This document shows, one piece after another, positions 1 through 7,528 of a stretch of DNA of 40,320 bases; the stretch's first letter is position 1, and each line of letters begins with the position of its first letter. The notes below the pieces were generated by a model. That model ran no database searches and had not been told where the DNA came from. It worked only from the letters and a program-made list of their open reading frames with translations. The DNA lies in the NCBI GenBank assembly GCA_005787685.1, contig SYAC01000016.1:1-40320 (forward strand), written 5' to 3'. Made by a program: the position numbers and the translations under genes. Origin of the DNA: Planctomycetia bacterium. GTDB lineage: Bacteria > Planctomycetota > Phycisphaerae > Phycisphaerales > SM1A02.

Positions 1-219
1 GTCGTCGTCGTCATCATTGTCGTCGTCGTCGTTGGATTCATCGCCATCGACTACATCGGGGACTTCTTCTTCGTCGTCATCAAGATCGTCGTCTTCCTCT
101 TCGACTTCTTCTTTTTCTTCTACTTCGACATCTTCATTGCCAAAATCATCTTCCTCGGCGAAATCGTCGTCGTCATCTTCGAAAGGATTAATATCCTCAT
201 CATCGTCGGGACCGCTCAT
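1..219 (-). CDS. Highly acidic hypothetical protein (N-terminal part, cut by window edge)
   Basis: The reading frame starts at an ATG (217-219) and runs without a stop off the left edge, giving 73 visible residues. After the first few residues almost every codon is GAC, GAT, GAA or GAG, with a few Phe, Val and Asn; it begins MSGPDDDEDINPFEDDD. There is no signal peptide or membrane segment in the visible part, so a cytoplasmic protein or an acidic N-terminal tail of a larger protein is likely. Function is not recognisable. The opposite strand is also open, but as a serine-rich low-complexity frame that is best explained as the shadow of GAC/GAT codons. No Shine-Dalgarno sequence is visible. 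It lies 127 nt downstream of the giant PQQ-repeat gene on the same strand. Confidence 0.55.
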   Translation of the reverse strand, partial: MSGPDDDEDINPFEDDDDDFAEEDDFGNEDVEVEEKEEVEEEDDDLDDDEEEVPDVVDGDESNDDDDNDDDDD

Positions 220-234
220 TACAGTTGCGGGCGT

Positions 235-246
235 TTGACGCGTCAA
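235..246. promoter_or_regulatory. 12-bp perfect palindrome upstream of the acidic gene
   Basis: TTGACGCGTCAA reads the same on both strands and lies 15 nt upstream of the ATG of the acidic protein. It could be an operator. Its minus-strand half TTGACG is also 17 nt from TGTAAT, but that -10 would overlap the start codon, so a promoter reading is doubtful. Confidence 0.25.
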
Positions 247-301
247 CAATATTGAAAAAATATTTTTTTTGGGGGAGGAGATGGCGGTCATTGTGGGCGT
301 G

Positions 302-333
302 CTCATAGAAATCTATATAGGGTTATCTATGAG
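302..333. other. Inverted repeat downstream of the PQQ-repeat gene
   Basis: CTCATAGA (302-309) and TCTATGAG (326-333) form a perfect 8-bp stem with a 16-nt loop that itself contains the palindrome CTATATAG. It starts 13 nt after the stop codon of the 1313-residue gene on the minus strand. It has no T-run after it in that direction, so it is a stem-loop candidate for 3'-end formation or mRNA stability rather than a classical intrinsic terminator. Confidence 0.3.
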
Positions 334-346
334 AATGGGCTATTTG

Positions 347-3300
347 TCAATGGGACAATGGAGCAGGAATTGCAATGGTTTTGTCGTCGCCCCCAATAAA
401 AATCCATCCATTTATAGCGTCAGTCTTTGCGATTCGGCCTAGCGTGCTGCGAACTGGTATTGGCGCCGTAGCGGCTCGCAGCCCCTCACTCGGCAAAAAC
501 TCTCGTAAAAAAATCACCGAGCCGGCGGAATACTCCTCAATCATTTCAGGCCGCGCCGTATCCAGAACAAAGACCGACTTCTCTGCAAGAATGAGATTTT
601 CAAAACGCCGATCCACAGCGACCGCGTCCGCGCCTTGCAGTAAACCAGTCGCGTCATACATGCCAAGTCGCTGCGAACGCAACGAAATCCAATCATTGTG
701 ATATGGAAAGAGCGTGGGTTGGGACAACTTTAGATTCGTTTCCCATTCCCCACTCGAAGGACCGATGAACGCAAGCGGCCTTGTTTGGCCATTGGCCATA
801 TCAAAAGGAACGGTATTTCCAGAACGCTCGCGTATCAAACAAAGTGCGTCCACAATTTGGGCGGGAGGCGAATCTTTATAACGACGGTCATTCTGTGTCC
901 ATCGAGTTGGCAAATCAGACGCAAGTTCGAGCGTTGCAATCACCTCCTCGGTGGCAATCAGCAGACAGTCAGGATGAATGTTCATCCAACGAATTCGACC
1001 CCACTCCGGAGGCAAAACACGCTGTGCCATGACTGTTCCATCTTGGGAATTCACCAATTCAATTCTGGTGGGATTGTTGGAAAGCTCCTCTTTCGTTGCA
1101 ATCTCAAGTCCAGCGATTGCCACCATTGTGGATGACGATTTGATGGCGTCAATGTCATGGATCGCGGATACAAATTTCCATTGCAGCGCTCCGGTGGTGG
1201 TGTTCACGCCACTCATCTGTCCATTCGTGCTTACAAGCGCGCAGACTGGACCCGCACGCAAACATGCGATGGCTGGCGGTTCAACGCTTTCGGATACATC
1301 AACAGCCTGTGCCTGAACTCCCGCCTGCGCGTCAAACAGTGACGCCGCGGAATCAATTCGCCAAACTTGCGCGCCATCCTTTGGATTCAACGCCAAGAGC
1401 GCGCCATCTTCATAGGATTGGGGACACCAAAGCACAATGTTTGGCAGCATGGCCATGACCGATGGATCGCGGTCGCCAAAATTGGCACGCCAAAGAATGT
1501 CAAGTTTTTCAGCACTGCGAAGAAATAGGGACGCGGGCTCCGCGAACAACATGGATGCGTGTCCGCGCTCGCGCTGCGCCTCTGGCTCCATAGTGAGCAG
1601 CCGGCCCGCAAGCGTGGTGGCAACAGCCTGGGCGGAACCTAAATTTGGATAAGTCGTGGGAGTCAGTTCGCGCGGCCAACGAATTCCTGGCGGATTGAGT
1701 TGATTCATAGCATCGCAGATTTTTTCGCTCTCTAGCCAATCCATGCTATGGGCTCGAAGTTTTGCTACTTGCAAAACCTGTTGGGCATCGCTGGGAGTGC
1801 ACGCCAGCAATGCCGCGATATGGACTGCGTGGATGAAAGCGAGCGCGTCGCACTTTTGCGTGTATTCCAAGGCTTTTTGAGCGGTTTTTTTGCGTAGCGC
1901 TAGAGTGAGTGTTTGTGGATTGGAAAGAATGCGTTCAAGTGCGGCCGCTTTAGCGGATATTTTTCGCGGTTCCTCCCCCACCATTTCATTTCCCATTTCT
2001 TTCGATTCCATAAGCGCGACCCACTGCTCAAGCGCCTCTGACCAACGCTCTTGCTGGGCTGCTCGATCACCAATACGCAAAGCCACCGCCGCTTTTTGCG
2101 AAGAAGATCGCGCGCATTCGTTGGCGATTGATAGCAGTTGTGTTTGTGCGCCTTGATCAATCTCTTTCATGGACAACACGGTTAAAATTTTTCCAATAAT
2201 TTGATCGCGCAACTCGATTGATGCTGAATCACTTTGATTGATCGCGCTGGACATGGCCCTAGCACCCTCTAACATTAAATCTTGCCGCGCCCATGCGCGA
2301 CCAAATTCAAACAACGCGATACCACGCCGTGGATCCTTGGGGTCCTGCATTAAACGCGCAAGCAACAACTGCTCGCCTTGGTTGGCCTGCATAGACAATG
2401 AAATCTGCTGCGCGTCAACGACGACCAATTGTCCATCTTCAAATGTCAGATTGCCTCCGGCCTCCAGTGGCAACTCGCCAATGATGTGTCCCGTAACGGC
2501 ATTGAGCAAAAGTGCTTGGTTTTGCGTGGGAACCGCAAGAATGGGCTGGCCTTGTGCGTTTGTCGCCAACGCGCACTCGCCGCGCACCGCGGTGCGGCCG
2601 CTGACTTGACTGCTGAGTTTCCAAATCACGCGGCGCGGGTCTGCAATGTCAATCGCCACCACATCGTCGCACAACAGATAAAGACGCTGGTCATCCACAA
2701 GCAACGCACGCGCCGCTGGAAGTTGCTCGCTGACACCAAGCATGGCCGACCATTTGGTCGATCCGTCGATTGCGCTCATGCACACCAAGGTATTTTGATC
2801 GGGGGAAATCCAGAACACGCACTGATTGGCGATGACCGGCGACGGAAGTTGCCAGGCGGGATTTGAAGTACGCGGCTCGCGCAGCGGAGCGGCCCAGCGC
2901 CGCAACCAAATCACATGTCCGTTGGAGGCGTTTATGCGCGCGACGACGCCCAGACTTGTGGCGGCAATCACATCGCCATTGATCTGCGTTGGCGAACTGA
3001 GCGGCCGCGAAACAGTTAAGCGAACTCCGCCAGCCGCTCCCAGTGAATTGGCCCATCGCAACGCTCCCGTCCTTCGATCAAGCGCGATCAACCACGCGGC
3101 ACTTTCAAGCCGCGAATTATTTTTTCGGGCTTGCACAACAACCACATCATCGATAATCAGTGGATCGCCATGTGGAAAGAGTTCGGTGAATTCATCTTGC
3201 CCCAAGCGGTCCAGATACACTTCCCACAGAAGTGCCCCGGTTTGCAATGAAATTGCCGTGACTTTAAGTTGCGCGCCGGATCGCGGCTCGGGCAAGGCGT

Positions 3301-4288
3301 TCCCCGGAAGCGTGACCACCATGTCATCGGAGTAGACCGCGACGGTGATATCGCTGGGGGCAAGGCTGGCGCGATCAATCGGTGAACCCACCGCTCGTTG
3401 CCATCGAGTGACACCAGAAAGACGATCCAGCAAGCGCACAACCAGCCCATCCGCGATCAATACTCCATCAGTTGTGAAGCGCGCCTTGGCCACAAGCGCG
3501 GAGCCGTCCACCTTGGCGCTAGCTTGTGATTGCGAGATTGTTTTAGAGTCCATTTCAGCGAATGAACGATTGAGCCAAGATTCTGGAAGCCATTGTGTCC
3601 ACAGCGGACGCCACGGCGCGGCATCTTGGTTGTCTGGAGCGGTTGGCGTGGCGACAACCACGCGCGCAGGAATTTCGGCCACCGCAATGTCGAGCTTGGC
3701 TTGATCAAGAAGTTTTTTTTGCGCCGCATCAAGCAATGGATGTTGAAGCGCCTTGTCCATCCAATGCCGCGCCGCGCCGCGCCGACCTTGATCAAGTGCT
3801 TGCTGCGCAAGCGCCAACATTGCCTGCAAGCCGGCTGGTGTCAACCCACGAAGCTCGGCGACTTGCAACACATCGCCTTGATCAAAGCGCCTCTGGGCGG
3901 CGGCGGATTCTGCGCGTAACCAACTTTCACGCACGGCATCATGACTGCGCAAAAACTGTTCAACGGCGTTTGGCGTGGTGTGATATCGATCGGTTGCATC
4001 ATTCCAGGGAACCAGCTTGTTGGGAAAGCGGTCAACCGCCTCTTGCAAAGAACGCGCGCTTTCAGCGGGATTTGTGGCGGCGGAATCCTTGGCACGGCGC
4101 AATAGTTCTGTGGCCATGGGACTGGCGTCAATGGTGACGGGCGCGGATTCCTGCGCCATGGTGGCTGGTGCAAGCAGTGATAGCGCGACGCACCACGCCT
4201 GAAATCTGGCGGCAAGCCGAATTGGAAAATATGCCGTGCGGGCGCGATTCACACTTGAACGATACATTGCAACCATGCCAAGGTGCAT
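347..4288 (-). CDS. Giant secreted PQQ-repeat (BamB-like) beta-propeller protein
   Basis: 1313 residues. The N-terminus has a long basic n-region, a hydrophobic stretch (about residues 30-42) and a probable cleavage after Ala45 (TMA|Q), so the protein is exported. Residues 50-200 look helical. From about 260 to 620 there are repeated PQQ/BamB-type blades, seen as G(A/V)xxW motifs such as GVTRWQR, GALLWEV, GALRWAN, GHVIWLR and GSTKWSA. A helical TPR-like middle (about 650-930) follows, then a second set of blades (GAQVWRI, GALQWKF). Such propellers usually serve as protein-protein scaffolds in the periplasm or at the outer membrane; some bind PQQ, but no enzymatic partner is visible. The size is far above BamB (about 390 residues). 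The first ATG (4286-4288) abuts the divergent lipoprotein start; ATGs at 4276 and 4267 are alternatives. Function is otherwise unknown. Confidence 0.8.
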   Translation of the reverse strand: MHLGMVAMYRSSVNRARTAYFPIRLAARFQAWCVALSLLAPATMAQESAPVTIDASPMATELLRRAKDSAATNPAESARSLQEAVDRFPNKLVPWNDATDRYHTTPNAVEQFLRSHDAVRESWLRAESAAAQRRFDQGDVLQVAELRGLTPAGLQAMLALAQQALDQGRRGAARHWMDKALQHPLLDAAQKKLLDQAKLDIAVAEIPARVVVATPTAPDNQDAAPWRPLWTQWLPESWLNRSFAEMDSKTISQSQASAKVDGSALVAKARFTTDGVLIADGLVVRLLDRLSGVTRWQRAVGSPIDRASLAPSDITVAVYSDDMVVTLPGNALPEPRSGAQLKVTAISLQTGALLWEVYLDRLGQDEFTELFPHGDPLIIDDVVVVQARKNNSRLESAAWLIALDRRTGALRWANSLGAAGGVRLTVSRPLSSPTQINGDVIAATSLGVVARINASNGHVIWLRRWAAPLREPRTSNPAWQLPSPVIANQCVFWISPDQNTLVCMSAIDGSTKWSAMLGVSEQLPAARALLVDDQRLYLLCDDVVAIDIADPRRVIWKLSSQVSGRTAVRGECALATNAQGQPILAVPTQNQALLLNAVTGHIIGELPLEAGGNLTFEDGQLVVVDAQQISLSMQANQGEQLLLARLMQDPKDPRRGIALFEFGRAWARQDLMLEGARAMSSAINQSDSASIELRDQIIGKILTVLSMKEIDQGAQTQLLSIANECARSSSQKAAVALRIGDRAAQQERWSEALEQWVALMESKEMGNEMVGEEPRKISAKAAALERILSNPQTLTLALRKKTAQKALEYTQKCDALAFIHAVHIAALLACTPSDAQQVLQVAKLRAHSMDWLESEKICDAMNQLNPPGIRWPRELTPTTYPNLGSAQAVATTLAGRLLTMEPEAQRERGHASMLFAEPASLFLRSAEKLDILWRANFGDRDPSVMAMLPNIVLWCPQSYEDGALLALNPKDGAQVWRIDSAASLFDAQAGVQAQAVDVSESVEPPAIACLRAGPVCALVSTNGQMSGVNTTTGALQWKFVSAIHDIDAIKSSSTMVAIAGLEIATKEELSNNPTRIELVNSQDGTVMAQRVLPPEWGRIRWMNIHPDCLLIATEEVIATLELASDLPTRWTQNDRRYKDSPPAQIVDALCLIRERSGNTVPFDMANGQTRPLAFIGPSSGEWETNLKLSQPTLFPYHNDWISLRSQRLGMYDATGLLQGADAVAVDRRFENLILAEKSVFVLDTARPEMIEEYSAGSVIFLREFLPSEGLRAATAPIPVRSTLGRIAKTDAINGWIFIGGDDKTIAIPAPLSH
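4263..4268 (+). promoter_or_regulatory. TANNNT box (TACATT) 6 nt upstream of the lipoprotein start
   Basis: TACATT is followed by six bases and then ATG 4275. There is no Shine-Dalgarno sequence. The spacing fits a -10 element of a leaderless transcript and supports ATG 4275 over the upstream ATG 4236. No -35 match is seen. Confidence 0.35.
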
Positions 4289-4784
4289 GGGCCAAATTCG
4301 AATTATTTTATTCTCCTACCCAGTGATGGTGTGCATGATCACATTGGCAATGTCGCTTCTTTGTGGGTGCACAACTCCGCCAGGAATTACAGTCATGGCG
4401 GTGGATGTAGTGGAAGTGGGAAGCGACACCAATCAAGTCGCCATTCGATTGCAACTGTCCAATCCCACCAAAGTTGCTATTCGAATTGACACTTGGAATT
4501 ATTCCTTACGAGTACGCAATCAAGAGGTGTACTCCGGTGAATGGGTTTCCGCCATCACGATTCCACCCGAAAGCCGGTTGCTGACCGCCATTCCAGCAGT
4601 GGTTCCATTTCAAAGCAAACCAGGACCAGATTCACCGTGGAGTGTGGATGGTTCATTACTTTATTTAGAACCCACCCGCTTCAGTCAATTATTGTACGAC
4701 CTTGGACTGAATCGCCCTTCAACGCCATTGAAAGCATCCGGCCCGGGCATGGGTTCTGGCGGAACAATTCCAAGCGCGAGTTGA
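4275..4784 (+). CDS. LEA/WHy-type lipoprotein
   Basis: About 169 residues from ATG 4275. The N-terminus carries a lipoprotein signal ending in the lipobox-like LCG|C at residues 29-32, followed by a short Thr-Pro linker, so the mature protein is probably lipid-anchored and periplasmic. The next roughly 100 residues resemble the LEA14/WHy fold: alternating beta strands with the hallmark NPT (compare NPN/NPY) in RLQLSNPTKVAIRID and a strand pair ending in the IPPES segment. WHy proteins are linked to desiccation or hydration stress, but many bacterial lipoproteins of this fold have no tested role. ATG 4236 would give a 13-residue longer product and ATG 4287 a shorter one; 4275 is preferred because of the TACATT box. 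It is divergent from the giant PQQ-repeat gene, the two coding regions overlapping by about 14 nt. It converges on ppk1 with a 29-nt gap. Confidence 0.65.
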   Translation: MPRCMGQIRIILFSYPVMVCMITLAMSLLCGCTTPPGITVMAVDVVEVGSDTNQVAIRLQLSNPTKVAIRIDTWNYSLRVRNQEVYSGEWVSAITIPPESRLLTAIPAVVPFQSKPGPDSPWSVDGSLLYLEPTRFSQLLYDLGLNRPSTPLKASGPGMGSGGTIPSAS

Positions 4785-4813
4785 CGCGCACGGGCGCGAT
4801 CTTGATGGAGCCA

Positions 4814-6988
4814 TTACAAATTGTTGATTTGTTGCATTTGCGCTTGCCGCTGCGTCTCGCTGTCCATTAAATATTGATGCACGCCAATAGCGCGCGGATC
4901 ACGCGGGTCTAGATGATCCCAAGCGACACGAGCATAGGTTCCGTCGCTGCTCATCTGCCAGGACTGCCGACAATCATTCAAGCATGTTTGCAAAACATCC
5001 CAAAGCCGCTGTCTATGTTGCGCCAAAAGAATTGGCGTTGCCGCCTCAACGCGGGTTTGCAAATTACGATACATCCAGTCTGCGCTGCCAATGTACATAT
5101 CGCCATCCAGTGGATTGTCCTTGCCGGATTGAAACCAGAAAATACGGCTATGTTCTAAGAAGCGTCCCACCACACTGCGCACGCGAATATTCTCGCTCAG
5201 GCCGGGCACGCCGGGGCGCAAACAGCAGAAACCGCGGATAATTAAATCGATTTGCACGCCGACTTGGCTGGCGCGATACAGCGCGTCCATGATGCCGCGG
5301 TCCTCAAGTTGATTCATTTTGGCGACGATGCGGCCGGGCTTTCCTGACTGAACCAATGCCATTTCATTTTCAATCAATTGCAGAAATCGCTTCTTCATGG
5401 CAACTGGCGCGATCAATAACTTCAGGTAATCGCGCTGGCGGCTTCGACCAGTCATGTAGTTGAACAAGCCAGTCAAGTCCTCGGTGATTTCTGGATCGCA
5501 TGTCAACAGGCCAATGTCCTCGTAGAGCCGAGCGGTTTTGGAATTGTAATTTCCAGTTCCAATATGTCCGTAACAACGAATACCACTCGCTTCTTGGCGC
5601 ACAACAAGCGCGGTTTTGGTGTGCGTCTTGAGTCCAACCACACCGTAGGCCACATGTACGCCGGCGTCCTCTAATTTTCTGGCCCAGCGGATATTTCTGG
5701 CCTCGTCAAAGCGCGCGCGAAGTTCCACTAGAACCGCGACTTGCTTACCGGTTTCCGCGGCTTGAATAAGGCTGGTGATGAAGGGACTGTCGCCGCTAGT
5801 TCGATACAAACTCTGCTTAATGCAAAGCACCTTGGGGTCCTTGGCGGCTTGCTCAATGAACTGCTCTATGCTGGCCTCGAAGCTTTCGTACGGATGGTGC
5901 AGCAACACATCGCCCTTGCGAATCCGAGCGAAAATGTCGTAGTTTCCGTGTTCGAAGCCCACGGGCTTCAGCGGTGTCCAACTGCTGAAATGCAGGTCGG
6001 CATCGTCCACATCCGCAATTTCATTCAACGCGCCATAGTCAAGCACGCCATCCGTCTCGTAAATATCCGCTTCATCAATTTCCAATTCGTCCATCAAGAA
6101 CTTCAGAATGCGCGGGTTGGCGTTGTTTGGAATTTCCATGCGCACCACGCGCGCAAAACGACGTTCGCGAAGTTGCCGTTGAATAGCCTCCAGTAAATCG
6201 TCGGCGTCGTCGTTGTCATGATCAATCTCCGCATTGCGCGTGACGCGAAACGGAAGCACTTTGAGAATTTCCATGCCTGGAAACAGCTCATCTAAATTGT
6301 GTTGAATAATATCCTGCAACGCAATCCACCGACGCGTTCCAGGCACGCGGTAAAGGCGCGAAGGAATCTCCGGCACTTTCACGCGCGCAAAAAGTTGCTC
6401 GCTTTCGCCAGGACGCTGCAGCATCACGCCCAAACTCACGCTCATATTGGAGATAAATGGAAATCGATGTCCAGGATCAACCGCCAACGGCGTTAAGATT
6501 GGAAAGACATTGTGGCGGAACCATTTACGCGCCTCGTTCTGCTCGTTGATATTCAACTCATCCCATTTCAGAAGCTCTATGTTCTGCGTGCGCAACGCCG
6601 GGTACAAATCCATTTTCAGCATGTTTGCTTGGGCTTTTGCCATGATCATGACTCGTTCACGAATGCCGGCAAATTGCTGGGCGGGCGTGAGTGCCTCCAC
6701 AACCGGACCCGTCATCCCCGCTTCAATTTGGTGGCGTAACGAACCCACGCGCTTCATGAAGAACTCGTCCAAGTTGCTGGAGAAGATGCTCAAGAATCGA
6801 ATCCGTTCAAGCAAAGGAACGCCAGTGTCGCCGGACATGTCAAGAACACGGCGATTGAATTCAAGCCACTCAAAATCGCGATTGAGAAATCGAGCGGGAT
6901 CGGTCAGCGAAACAGGCTCGGTGGAATTGATCAAGGCTGACCCCGCGTCCACTGCCATTGGATCGCGTTGAATTCGGTTGCGCTTCAA
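4814..6988 (-). CDS. ppk1: Polyphosphate kinase 1
   Basis: 724 residues, close to the usual 690-720. It makes long-chain polyphosphate reversibly from the gamma-phosphate of ATP, typically at the membrane or on polyphosphate granules. The N domain has FLNRDFEWLEFNRRVL (34-49) and SNLDEFFMKRVG (71-82). The two phospholipase-D-like catalytic domains show LKTHTK (His456), YGHIGTGNYNSKTARLYED (about 473-491) and LEHSR (His613), followed by SADWMYRNL; His456 and His613 best match the two essential histidines of the family. The start ATG overlaps the stop of the upstream PTPS-like gene as ATGA (6985-6988), so the two genes are probably translationally coupled. No PPX exopolyphosphatase is seen nearby. 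The identification is secure. Confidence 0.96.
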   Translation of the reverse strand: MKRNRIQRDPMAVDAGSALINSTEPVSLTDPARFLNRDFEWLEFNRRVLDMSGDTGVPLLERIRFLSIFSSNLDEFFMKRVGSLRHQIEAGMTGPVVEALTPAQQFAGIRERVMIMAKAQANMLKMDLYPALRTQNIELLKWDELNINEQNEARKWFRHNVFPILTPLAVDPGHRFPFISNMSVSLGVMLQRPGESEQLFARVKVPEIPSRLYRVPGTRRWIALQDIIQHNLDELFPGMEILKVLPFRVTRNAEIDHDNDDADDLLEAIQRQLRERRFARVVRMEIPNNANPRILKFLMDELEIDEADIYETDGVLDYGALNEIADVDDADLHFSSWTPLKPVGFEHGNYDIFARIRKGDVLLHHPYESFEASIEQFIEQAAKDPKVLCIKQSLYRTSGDSPFITSLIQAAETGKQVAVLVELRARFDEARNIRWARKLEDAGVHVAYGVVGLKTHTKTALVVRQEASGIRCYGHIGTGNYNSKTARLYEDIGLLTCDPEITEDLTGLFNYMTGRSRQRDYLKLLIAPVAMKKRFLQLIENEMALVQSGKPGRIVAKMNQLEDRGIMDALYRASQVGVQIDLIIRGFCCLRPGVPGLSENIRVRSVVGRFLEHSRIFWFQSGKDNPLDGDMYIGSADWMYRNLQTRVEAATPILLAQHRQRLWDVLQTCLNDCRQSWQMSSDGTYARVAWDHLDPRDPRAIGVHQYLMDSETQRQAQMQQINNL

Positions 6989-7446
6989 CGGACCACTCCG
7001 CGCTGGGGAACACGCGCGCCGTTCATGGCATCAAGCGCGATTTCATGGACGCTGTCTTGAGAGCGATTGGCTGGCACGGTGTTTGGAGCAATGAAGCAGG
7101 CCTCACACTGCGGAGCTTCCACAATACGCACTTCCTTGACACGCACTGTGGTTGGCAATTGCGCCGCCACATGAAAGGCAATATGCCGCGCGACCAACTC
7201 CGCGGTTGGATTGACGCGGTCAAATGGAGCCGTCTCATTCAATGATCGGTTCATGAACGGCCGAATTGTTTCATCAACCGCGCGCTCAAGCATATGAAAG
7301 TCGCACAACAAACCGTCGGCGTCGAGCGTTTCACCACTGACCGCCACGGTGACTTCCCAGTTGTGACCATGCATTGGCTCGCGCACCCCCGCCATGACAA
7401 TGGCGTGGGCGGCTGCGAATGTGCGGCGGATACGGAGTTCAAACAT
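6985..7446 (-). CDS. 6-pyruvoyl-tetrahydropterin synthase-like protein, PTPS-III type
   Basis: 153 residues, full length for the PTPS/QueD family. Zinc ligands are His14 (FAAAHA) and the HGH pair His26/His28. QueD and classical PTPS carry a catalytic Cys a few residues before HGH. Here the region reads VREPMHGHNW, with no Cys and Glu23 in an ExxHGH arrangement. Downstream markers LLCDFHML, NPTAE and VEAPQCEA fit the family. ExxHGH is the signature of the PTPS-III group, which can convert dihydroneopterin triphosphate to 6-hydroxymethyldihydropterin and so bypass FolB in folate synthesis. That role is inferred from the motif; queuosine precursor synthesis (QueD) is the alternative but lacks its catalytic Cys. 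It is first in a two-gene unit with ppk1 and preceded by a TATACT box 7 nt before ATG. Confidence 0.85.
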   Translation of the reverse strand: MFELRIRRTFAAAHAIVMAGVREPMHGHNWEVTVAVSGETLDADGLLCDFHMLERAVDETIRPFMNRSLNETAPFDRVNPTAELVARHIAFHVAAQLPTTVRVKEVRIVEAPQCEACFIAPNTVPANRSQDSVHEIALDAMNGARVPQRGVVR

Positions 7447-7453
7447 GTATTTG

Positions 7454-7522
7454 AGTATATGGTCTGCTCACAAATCTGCCGCAATACGCACAGTTTCATG
7501 GGTGTAGAGAAGGCGTTATTGT
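7454..7522. promoter_or_regulatory. Divergent TANNNT boxes of the PTPS-like gene and glmM
   Basis: On the minus strand TATACT (7454-7459) lies 7 nt before ATG 7446. On the plus strand TATTGT (7517-7522) lies 6 nt before ATG 7529. Neither gene has a good Shine-Dalgarno sequence at a normal distance (a GAGAAGG lies too far from the glmM start). Both fit -10 elements of leaderless transcripts; -35 elements are not recognisable. Confidence 0.4.
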
Positions 7523-7528
7523 TTCAAT

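Noticed and set aside
17..238. Serine-rich open frame on the plus strand
   Set aside because: It is the complement of a run of GAC/GAT/GAA codons on the minus strand, which has an ATG start and a plausible acidic protein; a poly-Ser frame is the expected shadow.
218..246. TTGACG-N17-TGTAAT promoter on the minus strand
   Set aside because: The spacing is ideal, but the -10 overlaps the ATG of the acidic gene, so transcripts would begin inside the coding region and no later start codon is seen.
3595..4137. 180-residue open frame on the plus strand within the PQQ-repeat gene
   Set aside because: It is antisense to a gene with clear signal peptide and repeats, and its product has low-complexity Arg/His-rich composition typical of shadow frames.
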